Notes: a model not told the origin generated them from the letters alone. Shown: positions 18,493 through 27,990, numbered from the stretch's first letter. The stretch is 64,000 nt of DNA from Duganella sp. CF458 (GCF_900113115.1 NZ_FOOF01000002.1:186001-250000); one strand, 5' to 3'. Program-made: numbers and translations.

Positions 18493-19821
18493 TCAGTCCA
18501 CCCGCGTTTTCTCGAATACCGACAGCGTGCGTGCTGCCAGGCCGTGGATTTCCTCGTCGCTGAGGATGTACGGCGGCATCAGGTACACGGTGTTGCCGAT
18601 CGGGCGCAGCAGCAGTTCCTGCCTGGTGCCCTCGGTGAAGAAGCGGCGCGAGAAGCCCGGCGTTGCGCCGACGGCGTCGAAAGCCCAGATCATGCCGCGG
18701 TTGCGGAAGTTCTCGGTGTACTCGTGGTTGGCCAGCGGCGCCAAAGCCTCGGTCAGTTTGCGCGAGCGTGCCTGGTTCGCTTCCAGCACGTGATCTTCGG
18801 TGAAGATATCCAGCGTGGCCAGCGCAGCGCGGCAGGCCAGCGGGTTGCCGGTGTACGAGTGCGAGTGCAGGAAGCCGCGCGTCACGTCGGCATCGTAGAA
18901 GGCCTGGTAAATCTCGTCGCGCGACAGCACGATCGACAGCGGCAGGTAGCCGCCGCTGATGCCCTTCGACAGGCACAGGAAGTCGGGCCAGATGCCGGCT
19001 TGTTCGCAGGCGAAGAAGGTGCCGGTGCGGCCGCAGCCGACGGCGATTTCGTCCAGGATCAGGTGCACGCCGTGCTTGTCGCACAGCTCCCGCACCAGTT
19101 TCAGGTAAAGCGGATCGTGCATCGCCATGCCGGTGGCGCATTGCACCAGCGGCTCGATGATGATGGCGGCGATCTTGCCGGCGCGTTCGGTGAACAAGCG
19201 CTCAACGTCCGCAGCGGCGCGGCGTGCAACGTCGGCGGCAGTCTCGCCATCGGCCGCCTGGCGCGCATCCGGCGACATCACGGTCTGCGTGGCGCGCAGC
19301 AGCGGGCCGTAGGCATCCTTGAACAGCGCCACGTCGGTGACGGCCAGCGCGCCGATGGTTTCGCCGTGGTAGCTGCCTTTCAGGCAGACGAATTCCTGCT
19401 TGTCGCCCTGGCCCATATTGCGCCAGGCGTGGAAGCTCATTTTCAACGCGATTTCGACCGCCGACGCGCCATCGGAGGCATAGAAGGCGTGGCCCAGCTT
19501 GTGCCGGGTCAGCGCCGCCAGGCGTTCGCTGAGCTGGATCACCGGCTCGTGGGTGAAGCCGGCCAGCATCGCGTGCTCCAGCATGTCCAGCTGCTCGCGC
19601 AGCGCCGCGTTGATGCGCGGGTTGGCATGGCCGAACAGGTTCACCCACCAGGAGCTGATCGCATCCAGGTAGCGGTTGCCTTGATGGTCATACAGCCACA
19701 CGCCGCGGCCATGGCTGACGGGAATCAGCGGTACCGTTTCGTGGTGCTGCATCTGGGTGCACGGGTGCCAGACAGACTTCAGGCTACGTGCTACCCAATC
19801 GCTTTGTTGGTTCACTTCCAA
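18493..19821 (-). CDS. bioA: Adenosylmethionine-8-amino-7-oxononanoate aminotransferase
   Basis: BioA makes 7,8-diaminopelargonate using S-adenosylmethionine as amino donor. The 442-residue class III aminotransferase has the BioA-specific start [24 protein letters not shown], the PLP-binding D257 in [14 protein letters not shown] and the PLP lysine K286 in [13 protein letters not shown]. It starts 12 bases after liuC, making it the join between the leucine and biotin parts of the operon. Confidence 0.97.
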   Translation of the reverse strand: MEVNQQSDWVARSLKSVWHPCTQMQHHETVPLIPVSHGRGVWLYDHQGNRYLDAISSWWVNLFGHANPRINAALREQLDMLEHAMLAGFTHEPVIQLSERLAALTRHKLGHAFYASDGASAVEIALKMSFHAWRNMGQGDKQEFVCLKGSYHGETIGALAVTDVALFKDAYGPLLRATQTVMSPDARQAADGETAADVARRAAADVERLFTERAGKIAAIIIEPLVQCATGMAMHDPLYLKLVRELCDKHGVHLILDEIAVGCGRTGTFFACEQAGIWPDFLCLSKGISGGYLPLSIVLSRDEIYQAFYDADVTRGFLHSHSYTGNPLACRAALATLDIFTEDHVLEANQARSRKLTEALAPLANHEYTENFRNRGMIWAFDAVGATPGFSRRFFTEGTRQELLLRPIGNTVYLMPPYILSDEEIHGLAARTLSVFEKTRVD

Positions 19822-19833
19822 AAACTGCTCCGT

Positions 19834-20637
19834 TCAATTCAGCCAGCCCGGCTTGCGCTTTTCCAGGAAGGAGGTCACGCCTTCGCGGCCCTGCTCGGAA
19901 GCGCGGATGTGGGCAATGCGTGCGGCCGTATCGGCCAGCAGCGCATCGTTCACAGGCTTGCCGACGATGTCGCGCACCAGTACTTTGGCTTCCTTCACTG
20001 CGTTCGGGCTGTTGGTCACCAGCGCCTTCAGCACTTCCGCCATTTTGGCATCCAGTGCGTCGGCGGCGACCAGTTCGTGCACCATGCCGATGCGGTGTGC
20101 TTCGGCGGCGCTGAAACGTTCGGCGGTGAGGAAATAGCGGCGCGAAGCCTGCTCACCCATCGCCTTGATCACATACGGCGAAATGGTCGCGGGGATCAGT
20201 CCCAGTTTCACTTCGCTCAGGCAGAAATTCGCTTCCGGCACCGCGACGATGATGTCGCAAGCGGAGACCAGGCCCATGCCGCCCGCATAGCAATCGCCAT
20301 GCACGCGCGCAATGGTTGGTTTCGGGCACAGGTAGATAGTGCGCAGCATTTGCGCCAGCTGCATGGCGTCGGCCTCATTCTCCTCGTGGGTGTAATGGGC
20401 CATCTTCTTCATCCAGTTCAGGTCGCCGCCGGCGCAGAAGGCCGGGCCGTTACCTGCCAGCACAATGGCGCGCACGTCTTCGTTGCGGCCCAGTTCCGAG
20501 AAGGCGCGCGCCAGGTCGTTGATCGAATGCTCGTTGAACGCATTGCGCACGTCCGGACGGTTCAGGGTGACGGTGGCGATCTTGTCGTTGATGTCGACGG
20601 TCAGGGTGTCAAAATTGGTCAAATGAGTCATCGCCAT
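19834..20637 (-). CDS. liuC: Methylglutaconyl-CoA hydratase (enoyl-CoA hydratase family)
   Basis: The 267-residue crotonase-fold protein has the oxyanion-hole segments AIVLAGNGPAFCAGGDLNWM and VHGDCYAGGMGLVSACDIIVAV, and PEANFCLSEVKLGLIPATISPYV with the catalytic glutamate region. The specific assignment (hydration of 3-methylglutaconyl-CoA) comes from its position four bases after liuB in the leucine operon; sequence alone would only give enoyl-CoA hydratase. Confidence 0.92.
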   Translation of the reverse strand: MAMTHLTNFDTLTVDINDKIATVTLNRPDVRNAFNEHSINDLARAFSELGRNEDVRAIVLAGNGPAFCAGGDLNWMKKMAHYTHEENEADAMQLAQMLRTIYLCPKPTIARVHGDCYAGGMGLVSACDIIVAVPEANFCLSEVKLGLIPATISPYVIKAMGEQASRRYFLTAERFSAAEAHRIGMVHELVAADALDAKMAEVLKALVTNSPNAVKEAKVLVRDIVGKPVNDALLADTAARIAHIRASEQGREGVTSFLEKRKPGWLN

Positions 20638-20641
20638 CTCC

Positions 20642-22249
20642 TTACATGCGGAACACGCCGAACTTGGTGTCCGGGATTGGCGCGTTGAGCGCGGCGGACA
20701 GGCCCAGGCCCAGCACCATGCGGGTGTCGGCCGGATCGATCACGCCGTCGTCCCACAGGCGCGCGGAGGCGTAGTAAGGGTGGCCCTGCACTTCGTACTG
20801 CTCCTTGATCGGCTGCTTGAAAGATGCTTCCTCCTCGGCGCTCCAGGTGCCGCCTTTGGCTTCGATGCCGTCGCGCTTCACGGTTGCCAGCACGCCTGCG
20901 GCCTGCTCGCCGCCCATCACGGAGATACGGGCGTTAGGCCACATCCACAACATGCGTGGCGAGTAGGCGCGGCCGCACATGCCGTAGTTGCCGGCGCCGA
21001 AGGAGCCGCCGATGATCACGGTGAACTTCGGCACCGCGGCGGTAGCGACCGCGGTCACCATCTTGGCGCCGTTGCGGGCGATGCCTTCGTTCTCGTACTT
21101 GCGGCCGACCATGAAGCCGGTGATGTTCTGCAGGAACACCAGCGGGATCTTGCGCTGGCAGCACAGTTCGATGAAGTGCGTGCCTTTCAGCGCGGACTCG
21201 GAGAACAGGATGCCGTTGTTGGCGATGATGCCGACCTTCATGCCGTAGATGTGGGCGAAACCGCACACCAGGGTGGTGCCGTAGCGTGCCTTGAATTCAT
21301 CGAATTCGGAACCGTCGACGATGCGCGCGATCACTTCGCGAATATCGAAAGGCTTGCGGGTGTCGACCGGGATCACGCCGTACAGTTCCTCCGGCGCATA
21401 CTTCGGCTCCACCGCTTCACGCAGCACGCCTTGTTGCGGCTTCTGGCGGTTCAGGTTGGAGACGATGGTGCGCGCCATCGACAGCGCATGCATATCGTCC
21501 TGCGCCAGGTGGTCGGCTACGCCGGACAGGCGGGTGTGCACATCGCCGCCGCCCAGGTCTTCAGCGGAGACCACTTCGCCGGTCGCCGCCTTCACCAGAG
21601 GAGGGCCGCCCAGGAAGATGGTGCCCTGTTCTTTCACGATGATCGACTCGTCCGACATGGCCGGCACGTAAGCGCCGCCGGCGGTGCAGGAACCCATCAC
21701 CACGGCGATCTGCGGGATGCCCTTGGCCGACATATTGGCCTGGTTGAAGAAGATGCGGCCGAAGTGGTCGCGGTCCGGGAACACATCGTCCTGGTTCGGC
21801 AGGTTGGCGCCCCCCGAGTCCACCAGGTAGATGCACGGCAGGTTGTTCTGCTCGGCGATCTCCTGCGCGCGCAGGTGCTTCTTCACCGTCATCGGGTAGT
21901 AAGTGCCGCCTTTCACGGTGGCGTCGTTACACACGATCACGCATTCCTGGCCGTTGACGCGGCCGATGCCGGTGATCACGCCTGCTGCGGGAGCGGCGTT
22001 GTCGTACATATCGAAAGCGGCCAGCTGCGAGAACTCGAGGAAGGGAGTGCCGGGATCGAGCAGCATCTGTACCCGGTCGCGTGGCAGCAGCTTGCCGCGT
22101 GCCACATGCTTGGCGCTGGCCGCCTCGCCGCCGCCTTGCGCCGCCTTCGCGACCTTGGCGCGCAGGTCGTCGACCAGGGCTTGCATGGCGTTGGCGTTGG
22201 CCTTGAAGTCCTCGCTACGCGGATTGAGTTTGCTTTCGATATGCGGCAT
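20642..22249 (-). CDS. liuB: Methylcrotonyl-CoA carboxylase beta (carboxyltransferase) subunit
   Basis: The 535-residue carboxyltransferase partners LiuD. It has two crotonase-like halves: acyl-CoA-binding N-terminal half ([59 protein letters not shown]) and biotin-binding C-terminal half ([39 protein letters not shown], where acetyl-coenzyme A paralogues differ). The length and the SGGANLPNQ motif fit MCC rather than propionyl-CoA carboxylase. It heads the liu-bio operon; a LiuR-type palindrome lies about 175-200 bases upstream, inside ychJ. Confidence 0.95.
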   Translation of the reverse strand: MPHIESKLNPRSEDFKANANAMQALVDDLRAKVAKAAQGGGEAASAKHVARGKLLPRDRVQMLLDPGTPFLEFSQLAAFDMYDNAAPAAGVITGIGRVNGQECVIVCNDATVKGGTYYPMTVKKHLRAQEIAEQNNLPCIYLVDSGGANLPNQDDVFPDRDHFGRIFFNQANMSAKGIPQIAVVMGSCTAGGAYVPAMSDESIIVKEQGTIFLGGPPLVKAATGEVVSAEDLGGGDVHTRLSGVADHLAQDDMHALSMARTIVSNLNRQKPQQGVLREAVEPKYAPEELYGVIPVDTRKPFDIREVIARIVDGSEFDEFKARYGTTLVCGFAHIYGMKVGIIANNGILFSESALKGTHFIELCCQRKIPLVFLQNITGFMVGRKYENEGIARNGAKMVTAVATAAVPKFTVIIGGSFGAGNYGMCGRAYSPRMLWMWPNARISVMGGEQAAGVLATVKRDGIEAKGGTWSAEEEASFKQPIKEQYEVQGHPYYASARLWDDGVIDPADTRMVLGLGLSAALNAPIPDTKFGVFRM

Positions 22250-22266
22250 TGTCTCGTCCTCTTCTC

Positions 22267-22695
22267 TTATTCTGGAAATTCGCCGTCGACGTAAAACCAG
22301 CGCAAGCCACCTTCACCCGGCTCGCGCAGGAAGCGGCTCAGCTCATGCAGACGCTGGCCACGGCCATCCACGCGCAGGCGGGCGACAAACTCGACAAAAT
22401 CCTCGTTCGGCCGGGCCTTTGCTTTACGTTGACGTAAACGTAAAGCAGATTTTACCTCAAGTCCCAGCCATTGGAGCTTTTCGTCCTGCTGAATAATTGG
22501 CGCGGTGGGACGGGTGCTTTCGTGCCAAGTCGATAACAAATACGGCTCGTTCTTCAGCGTATAGGCGGAATAACGGGAGCGCATCAACTGTTCAGCCGAT
22601 TCCGGCCGGGCTTTCCCTTTGATAAAGGGGCCACAGCAAGTCGCAAAAGAAGGACCGCCGCATGGGCAGCCGACAGGGGTCTTGGATTTGGACAT
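22267..22695 (-). CDS. ychJ: YchJ-family protein with SEC-C zinc motif
   Basis: The 142-residue protein starts with a [15 protein letters not shown] zinc-binding motif (cysteines 10, 12, 20 and 21), followed by the family pattern [29 protein letters not shown] and [26 protein letters not shown]. Function is unknown. The start at 22695 is preceded by GGCGGG; an in-frame ATG at 22713 is also possible. Residues 84-92 (ALRLRQRKA) lie where I expect a variable loop and are encoded by a 26-base palindrome that looks like a LiuR operator. The stop is 17 bases before liuB, so it may be the operon's first gene. Confidence 0.85.
   Translation of the reverse strand: MSKSKTPVGCPCGGPSFATCCGPFIKGKARPESAEQLMRSRYSAYTLKNEPYLLSTWHESTRPTAPIIQQDEKLQWLGLEVKSALRLRQRKAKARPNEDFVEFVARLRVDGRGQRLHELSRFLREPGEGGLRWFYVDGEFPE
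22421..22446 (-). promoter_or_regulatory. Candidate LiuR operator inside ychJ, upstream of liuB
   Basis: The two 13-base halves (gctttacgttgac and gtaaacgtaaagc) are reverse complements at 12 of 13 positions. The core ACGTTnACGTAAACGT is shared with the palindrome between liuR and liuA in this window, which supports a common MerR-type regulator. It lies in the coding sequence of ychJ, 172-197 bases before the liuB start. Binding by LiuR is inference. Confidence 0.7.
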
Positions 22696-22776
22696 CCCGC
22701 CATTATCCGCCATATCGCCGGCTGGCGTGACTTCACAAGGTCCACCGCGGCAATGCCGCCATCCGGGCTGGATCGC

Positions 22777-22782
22777 TATAAT
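22777..22782 (+). promoter_or_regulatory. Candidate -10 box with near-leaderless start
   Basis: TATAAT ends seven bases before the ATG at 22790, so a transcript from it would begin at or next to the start codon. No good -35 is seen. Either the mRNA is leaderless or the match is chance. Confidence 0.3.
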
Positions 22783-22789
22783 TGCCAAA

Positions 22790-23260
22790 ATGAAAATCCC
22801 TGCATCCTTATGTACGTTAACGCTTGCGGTCGCAATGTCATCGCCAGCCTTTGCCTGTCAGCCACCACGCGACATGCCCAGCGACCCGGTAGCGGCGCGT
22901 GCTTACTGGGAGCGTGCCCAGACCCAATGGGAAAAAAGCATGATAGCTCGCGCTCGGACACTGGTCGTTGCAACGACGTTGGAGATACCGGGGAGCCCGC
23001 CGACTGAACCCGGTACGGAAGTAACTGTCAGGGTCGCGCCGATCAAGCTGCTGCGTGGTTCCTTCGAAAAGAATGAGGTGGGCGGCATGCGCAATCATTT
23101 TTGCGATGATTTCAAAGTACGCGTTTCGCACGACAGGCCTTACCTTCTCGCGATGAATCAAGGGGCGATCCTGCTGGCCGTGCCTTTGGAAAAGGGGGAC
23201 GAGCAAGCAGACGTGCGAGATTTCTTCAAGCGAATTGGTGAATCCAATCCTTGGGAATAA
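22790..23260 (+). CDS. Exported hypothetical protein
   Basis: The 156-residue protein has a clear signal peptide (MKIPASLCTLTLAVAMSSPAFA, cleavage about residue 22) and then a soluble periplasmic domain with a helix (AARAYWERAQTQWEKSMIARARTLVVATT), an extended beta-like stretch (EVTVRVAPIKLLRG) and a cysteine in NHFCDDFKVRV. The mature protein begins next to another cysteine (C23). The pattern resembles small secreted proteins that measure conductance of a peptide through a beta-sandwich, but I recognise no family. It is divergent from ychJ, and the gap between them is under 100 bases. Confidence 0.65.
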   Translation: MKIPASLCTLTLAVAMSSPAFACQPPRDMPSDPVAARAYWERAQTQWEKSMIARARTLVVATTLEIPGSPPTEPGTEVTVRVAPIKLLRGSFEKNEVGGMRNHFCDDFKVRVSHDRPYLLAMNQGAILLAVPLEKGDEQADVRDFFKRIGESNPWE

Positions 23261-23420
23261 GCGGATCCAGCAGCGGCAAGTAGCGCTATTGGCGCGTCGC
23301 CAATCTTTACGCATGGCCCGGTAGCCGCCGGATGGCACTGGATAATCAGGTACTTAGGCACAGGTACAGTTGATGCATCGTCTAGCTTGAAGTTTTCGCC
23401 ACCCCTCGATGGAGCGCAAA

Positions 23421-23831
23421 ATGAAAGCGGATGCCTTGTTCAAGATTTGTATGCTGGCCTGCTTTGTCCTGACCGGGGGCCAGGCGCTTGCGGATCCGAT
23501 CATCTCGACCCAGTCCCCCTATACCGTCAACAGTATCCAGTTCAGCTACATGAACTACACCCAGCCGCCGGCGTCCTATTTCAATCGCAGGCCTCCGCCT
23601 TTCAGGGGCTTGCCACCACCCTTGACCACGGCAGATCCGCCCGCCAGCACGCCCGGCGCGACCTTGCCTCCGACCCAGCCAGGACTGCCCGGTACGCCGC
23701 CGCTTATTGAGCCGCCGGTCCAGGTGCCAGTCGTGGTGGCATTGCCTGAGCCGGGGACGTTCGCATTGCTGGGATTGGGCTTCGCTCTGCTCATCCTGCA
23801 TTCCCGAAAATTCCGTCCTGCTGCACAGTAA
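23421..23831 (+). CDS. Small proline-rich PEP-CTERM protein
   Basis: The 136-residue protein has an N-terminal signal peptide (cleavage near QALA-DP, about residue 24), a proline-rich low-complexity middle (RRPPPFRGLPPPL; PPTQPGLPGTPP), and a C-terminal PEP-CTERM signal: LPEPGTFALLGLGFALLILHSRKFR, that is, the PEP motif, a hydrophobic helix and a basic tail. PEP-CTERM proteins are processed by exosortase/EpsH and often linked to exopolysaccharide or floc formation. The ATG at 23421 was preferred over 23409 because GGAG lies six bases before it. Confidence 0.82.
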   Translation: MKADALFKICMLACFVLTGGQALADPIISTQSPYTVNSIQFSYMNYTQPPASYFNRRPPPFRGLPPPLTTADPPASTPGATLPPTQPGLPGTPPLIEPPVQVPVVVALPEPGTFALLGLGFALLILHSRKFRPAAQ

Positions 23832-23866
23832 AGAAAGGCGACAGTGCCAAGTGATAACATATCGGC

Positions 23867-24397
23867 ATGAATGAAGTCAGTAAAAGCAAGTTCCTGAGCC
23901 TGGTCTTGCGTCATAAACCAGAAGAAATCGGGCTCGTACTGGACCAGAATGGATGGGCATCGATTGACGAATTGATTGCCCTTGCCAACGCCGGCGGGAC
24001 CAATTTGAGTCGTCCCCTGATTGAGTCCATCGTAAAGAACAGCGACAAGCAGCGATTCGCGATCAGCGCCGATGGCATGAAAATCCGGGCCAACCAAGGC
24101 CATTCGGTCGATATCGCGCTCGGGCTGTCACCCCAAATGCCGCCGGAGCAGCTTTATCATGGTACCGCCACGCGTTTCCTGGATTCGATCCGCGCAAGCG
24201 GCCTGCATCCGGCCTCGCGCCAGCACGTACATCTGTCGTTGGACATGGAAACAGCCCAAAAAGTGGGCAGCCGGCACGGCAAACCCGTGATCCTGACCGT
24301 GGCATCGGGCCAGATGGCACGTGATGGCCACCTCTTCTATCTTTCGGAAAACGGCATCTGGCTGACTGAAGCCGTGCCGGCAGAATATCTGGGCTAG
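23867..24397 (+). CDS. kptA: RNA 2'-phosphotransferase, KptA/Tpt1 family
   Basis: The enzyme removes an internal RNA 2'-phosphate using NAD+, giving ADP-ribose cyclic phosphate. The 176-residue protein has the N-terminal winged-helix part with LRHKP (R15, H16), KIRANQGHS (R74) and the NAD-binding segment LYHGTATRFLDSIRASGL...RQHVHLS (to residue 124), matching the catalytic Arg-His-Arg-Arg set. Most bacteria lack the tRNA-splicing step this serves in yeast, so its bacterial substrate is unknown. It overlaps the convergent dehydrogenase gene by four bases. Confidence 0.93.
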   Translation: MNEVSKSKFLSLVLRHKPEEIGLVLDQNGWASIDELIALANAGGTNLSRPLIESIVKNSDKQRFAISADGMKIRANQGHSVDIALGLSPQMPPEQLYHGTATRFLDSIRASGLHPASRQHVHLSLDMETAQKVGSRHGKPVILTVASGQMARDGHLFYLSENGIWLTEAVPAEYLG

Positions 24398-25647
24398 CGT
24401 TTGTACGCCAGGCAATCGAGCTCAAACGGCGGCTCTTTGCCGCGCATCAGCGTGGCCAGCAAACTGGCACTGCCGCAGGCAAAAGTAAAGCCGAGGGGGC
24501 CGTGGCCAACATTGAGCCACAGGTTGGGGTAAGGCGTGGGACCGATGATCGGGGCGCTGTTGGGCGTGGCCGGACGCAGGCCGGCCCAGGCTTCCGCTTT
24601 GTCGTAGTCAGCGGCATTCGGCATCGATTCGCGCGCCAGGCGGGACAGGCTGGCGATGCGGCGGCGGTCGATACGCGTGCTTTCGCCCACCATGTCGACC
24701 ATGGCGGCGATCCGCAATTCCTTGCCAATCCGGGCGTACAGCGTCTTGCGCTCGAAGTCTGTCACGCTGATATTGGGCGCCACGTGCTCGCTGCGGATCG
24801 GCGCGGTCAGGCTGTAGCCTTTCAGCGGATACATGGGCAGGTCGAGATTGGCCGTGGCAGCCAGGTCGCGGCTCTGGATGCCGGCTGCCAGCACATAGTG
24901 ATCGGCCGACAGCCAGCCGGCGTCGGTCTCAATCGCCGTTACCTTGCCGTTCTCGACGAAGATGGTGCGCGCCGCCGTATGCATGCAGCGCTCGAAGCGG
25001 GGGTGGGCATAGATGCGCTTTTCCAGCGCCAGGCAGAAGGCGTAGCAATCGGCCACCGCCTCGCCGGGATTGAAAATGCCGCCAGCCAGCCTGCCCGCCA
25101 TCTGCGCCAGGGCAGGTTCGATGCGGGCCGTGTCGCGACCCCACAGCACGGCGCGGTTTTCATCGTTATCGGGCTTGTCCAGCGCCGCCCTGAAGGCTTC
25201 TTCGCTGCGATAAACCACCAGCTTGCCGGCATTGCGCCAGTTGAACTCCGACAGCGGCAGTTTCAGTTCCAATATCGACAGGGACAGCCGGCTCAATTCG
25301 CCGAGCTGAAGCAGCTTGGCGGTCGTGCGGGCATTGGCCTCCGCCTTGCAATTGGCCAGGAATTGCGCCATCCAGCGCCACTGGCGGTAATCGGCCTCGG
25401 GACGGAAACGGAACGGGCCGTCGCGCTCAAACAGCCATTGCATGGCCTTCTTCGGCACTCCCTCGTCTGCCAACGGCGAGACATAGCGATAGCTTAGCTG
25501 GCCGCCATTGCGATAGCTGGCGGCGCTGGCAACGGTCGGAAAGCGTTCGAGCAGGGTCACGCGGAAGCCTGCCTCCAGCAGCCACCACGCCGACGCCAGG
25601 CCGACTACGCCTCCGCCAATCACCACTACATGCCGTGCTCTCGCCAT
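24394..25647 (-). CDS. dadA: FAD-dependent D-amino acid dehydrogenase, DadA family
   Basis: The 417-residue protein opens with an FAD-binding Rossmann motif (VVVIGGGVVGLASAWWLLEAG, residues 7-27) and has the DadA features GGQLSYRYVSPLA, GYSLTAPI and the C-terminal GLRPATPNSAPIIG...NVGHGPLGFTFACGSA. It oxidises D-amino acids, classically D-alanine, to the 2-oxoacid and passes electrons to the respiratory chain. There is no alanine racemase beside it. Its location next to a DD-peptidase-like hydrolase and the murein-salvage genes suggests D-Ala from peptidoglycan as substrate. The exact D-amino acid is not readable from sequence. Confidence 0.87.
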   Translation of the reverse strand: MARARHVVVIGGGVVGLASAWWLLEAGFRVTLLERFPTVASAASYRNGGQLSYRYVSPLADEGVPKKAMQWLFERDGPFRFRPEADYRQWRWMAQFLANCKAEANARTTAKLLQLGELSRLSLSILELKLPLSEFNWRNAGKLVVYRSEEAFRAALDKPDNDENRAVLWGRDTARIEPALAQMAGRLAGGIFNPGEAVADCYAFCLALEKRIYAHPRFERCMHTAARTIFVENGKVTAIETDAGWLSADHYVLAAGIQSRDLAATANLDLPMYPLKGYSLTAPIRSEHVAPNISVTDFERKTLYARIGKELRIAAMVDMVGESTRIDRRRIASLSRLARESMPNAADYDKAEAWAGLRPATPNSAPIIGPTPYPNLWLNVGHGPLGFTFACGSASLLATLMRGKEPPFELDCLAYKR

Positions 25648-25713
25648 TCAGTCTCCGGATTCCGCAGGTCACAAAGCGCATGTTTCCCTGCGGCAAATTA
25701 GACGTATTGTAGT

Positions 25714-27009
25714 TCAGTCGCCGCGGCCCAGGATGGCGCGTTGGTAAATTGCATCAAGGATCCTTTCCTCGGCACGCGTGTGCGCCGAATGCAGGCCGGG
25801 ATCGGCATCCGGATCGCTGCCAAAGCCACCGATCAGGGACACGATGCCCTGCTTCTTCTTTAAGTCTACGGCGAAGGTGGCGACCAGGCCATAAGCTTCG
25901 CCCAGGTGGCCGACCGCATGGAAGCGGCCATTCTTCGGCATGCCGCCCATATTGCCCCGCACGTCGGCAAAGCGCTGCGTGCCCAGGCCCCAGCTATGGT
26001 AGAGCCCCTTCAGTGTCTGGCCATTACTGCCGTTGAAGCGCCACTGCTCACCGAACATCACGGCCAGCGATGCCGGCGCGATCACCTGCTGGCCCTCGTG
26101 GCGGCCCTGGTTGATCAGCATGAGCATGATCTTGCCCAGATCGCCGGCCGACAGGCGCAGTCCACCGGTCGGGCTGAATGGCGTGGCATTGGTGCCGATC
26201 ACGTACTGGTCGAGGCCCGGCGGCTCCTGGGGCGCAAGCACACCGAAGTCGTCGGCCTGTGCAATCCAGGGACCCTTGCTGTCCCAGACTTCCGTGTCAC
26301 GCGTGCGGCGACGGTACAACGTGGCGGTATCGGCCACCTCCTGCTGGCTGAACCCGGCCGGGTTATAGCCGCCGCGCAGCCCCATCGGTGCCAGCAGCAG
26401 GCGCTGCATCAGGCGGTCGAAACGTTCGCCTGTGACACGCTCCATGATGGTACCGATGACAGCCCAGTTCAAGTTGGCATAGGTGAAATACCGGCCAGGT
26501 TCGCCATCGCGTGCCCACATTTTGCCTGTCGGGACCAGCACTTCGCGCAAGGCCGTGCCGGCACTCCAGAAGTAGCCGTCGTCGTCGCGCAGCGTAGACG
26601 TGTGGCTCAGCAAATGCCGCAGCGTGATCGCGCGGTTCGGGTAATTCGGATTGCGCAATGCAAAGCCAAGGTATTCGCCGGCATCGGTGTCGAGTTTGAG
26701 CTTGCCTTCTTCGACCAGCTTCATCACGCCGAAGGCGGTCATCATTTTGGAGATGGATGCAATGCGGAACATGGTCTGCGGCGTGACCGGGGCAGTGACA
26801 CCGCGACCCGTCGCAGCAAGCCGGCGCAGGCCGAATTGTTGTTGATAAGCCACCTTGCCATCGCGGATCGCCAACACCGACAAGCCCGCCAGCGGATGCT
26901 GCGCATCGTTGACGATGGCCGCCAATTCCGTATCGAGCTTGCTGGCCCAGGCGTGGCCGATACTGCCCAACAGTACTGCGCCGACCAGGACGCTCATCCC
27001 TTTTTGCAT
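25714..27009 (-). CDS. Exported class C beta-lactamase/DD-peptidase-like serine hydrolase
   Basis: The 431-residue protein has a signal peptide (cleavage near WAS, residue 23) and a beta-lactamase-related fold: nucleophile S85-x-x-K88 (SISK), the YAN motif Y177-A-N179 (in place of Y-x-N), RHLLSHTS, and a C-terminal GHLGEAYG in the H-x-G position. The family includes beta-lactamases, DD-carboxypeptidases and esterases; this member lacks features proving beta-lactamase activity. The ATG at 27009 has AGGAGA just before it; an in-frame start 24 bases further upstream is less likely. It lies upstream of dadA on the same strand (66 bases) and divergent from the murein-salvage regulator. Confidence 0.8.
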   Translation of the reverse strand: MQKGMSVLVGAVLLGSIGHAWASKLDTELAAIVNDAQHPLAGLSVLAIRDGKVAYQQQFGLRRLAATGRGVTAPVTPQTMFRIASISKMMTAFGVMKLVEEGKLKLDTDAGEYLGFALRNPNYPNRAITLRHLLSHTSTLRDDDGYFWSAGTALREVLVPTGKMWARDGEPGRYFTYANLNWAVIGTIMERVTGERFDRLMQRLLLAPMGLRGGYNPAGFSQQEVADTATLYRRRTRDTEVWDSKGPWIAQADDFGVLAPQEPPGLDQYVIGTNATPFSPTGGLRLSAGDLGKIMLMLINQGRHEGQQVIAPASLAVMFGEQWRFNGSNGQTLKGLYHSWGLGTQRFADVRGNMGGMPKNGRFHAVGHLGEAYGLVATFAVDLKKKQGIVSLIGGFGSDPDADPGLHSAHTRAEERILDAIYQRAILGRGD

Positions 27010-27170
27010 GCATTCTCCTTTTGCAAACAGCATACGGCGCTGTCCATTTGGCCAGCCAATGAAAACTGATTATCTGCCTATAACCCCGGTGTATCGGGCC
27101 TTAAAGCTAAATGAAAAGAGCAGCGTGATTTCACTTTCGCTATTACACTAGCAGTTATAGGAGAAATGTA

Positions 27171-27911
27171 ATGAGCCTCACCAGCGTTGAATTCAAACCA
27201 GATCAACAAGACAATTCGCCGCTGTACATGCAGATTGCCCGCAAGTTGAGCGACGATGTTCGAAACGGACGTTACCAGGTCGACCAGGCGCTGCCTTCCG
27301 AACGCACTCTCTCTGAATTGCTGAACGTTTCGCGCGTGACCGCCCGCAAGGCCATCGACCAGTTGGTGGACCAAGGCCTGGTGGTGCGCCGCCGCGGTTC
27401 GGGCAACTACATCGCACCGCGCATTGAGCAACCGCTGTCGAACCTGACCAGCTTCTCGGAACAACTCTCGCAGCGCGGTTACAAGCCGGGCTCGCGCTGG
27501 CTCAAGCGCGCTCTGGTGGCGGCCAGTGCCGACGAACAGCTGAGCCTGGGCCTGTCGCCGAATACGCGGGTGGCCCGCCTTGAGCGCCTGCGCCTGGCGG
27601 ACGATGTCGTGATGGCGTATGAAGTTTCGGTGCTGCCGCAAACCATCGTGCCGAATCCGGAGTTGATCGGCGATTCGCTTTACCAATACCTGGATTCGGT
27701 TGGCAAAGGGCCGGCGCGCGCGTTGCAGCACATCCGCGCCATGAATGCTTCGGCCGAGCTGGCGCGCCAGCTGGAAGTGCCGGAGGGCCAGGCCGTATTG
27801 TTTATTACCCGTATCGCTTATCTTGAGTCGGGCCAGGCGATCGAGCTCACGCATTCCTACTGCCGCAGCGATCATTACGATTTTGTGGCGGAAATGCGCC
27901 GGGCTGCATAA
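27171..27911 (+). CDS. GntR/HutC-family regulator, NagR-like
   Basis: The 246-residue protein has an N-terminal winged helix (about residues 15-82; LSDDVRNGRYQVDQALPSERTLSELLNVSRVTARKAIDQLV) and a C-terminal UTRA effector domain (about 95-240). This architecture is that of HutC/NagR regulators, several of which respond to amino-sugar phosphates. With murQ and ampG directly downstream, MurNAc-6P or GlcNAc-6P is the likely effector. TAGGAG six to nine bases before the ATG supports the start. The 160-base spacer before it contains a possible TACACT -10 (about 27147) but no clear operator. Confidence 0.85.
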   Translation: MSLTSVEFKPDQQDNSPLYMQIARKLSDDVRNGRYQVDQALPSERTLSELLNVSRVTARKAIDQLVDQGLVVRRRGSGNYIAPRIEQPLSNLTSFSEQLSQRGYKPGSRWLKRALVAASADEQLSLGLSPNTRVARLERLRLADDVVMAYEVSVLPQTIVPNPELIGDSLYQYLDSVGKGPARALQHIRAMNASAELARQLEVPEGQAVLFITRIAYLESGQAIELTHSYCRSDHYDFVAEMRRAA

Positions 27912-27923
27912 GCCGGGGCATAA

Positions 27924-27946
27924 CTTCGGGACATAAGTCCCGCAAG
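27924..27946. promoter_or_regulatory. Stem-loop between the GntR regulator and murQ
   Basis: A perfect 6-bp stem cgggac/gtcccg with loop ataa is extended by ctt/aag across a one-base bulge. There is no T-run, so it is a poor intrinsic terminator. It could be an operator or an mRNA-processing signal 13 bases after the regulator's stop. Confidence 0.35.
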
Positions 27947-27990
27947 ACCTGGCATGGGCGGGCCGGGCAATTTGGCATTACACTCGTTTT

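Noticed and set aside
17306..19141. Extended bioF frame reaching 611 residues into bioA.
   Set aside because: The added N-terminal 217 residues lie in the wrong frame of bioA, are Arg-rich without homology, and the ATG at 18490 follows the bioA stop by two bases.
15484..19821. BirA operator or biotin-sensing riboswitch before bioA.
   Set aside because: The 12-base liuC-bioA gap leaves no room for one, and no dyad resembling a BirA site was found there.
25714..27009. Calling the serine hydrolase a beta-lactamase.
   Set aside because: It has SxxK and YAN-type motifs shared with DD-peptidases and esterases; nothing specific to beta-lactamases is visible and the context is murein salvage.
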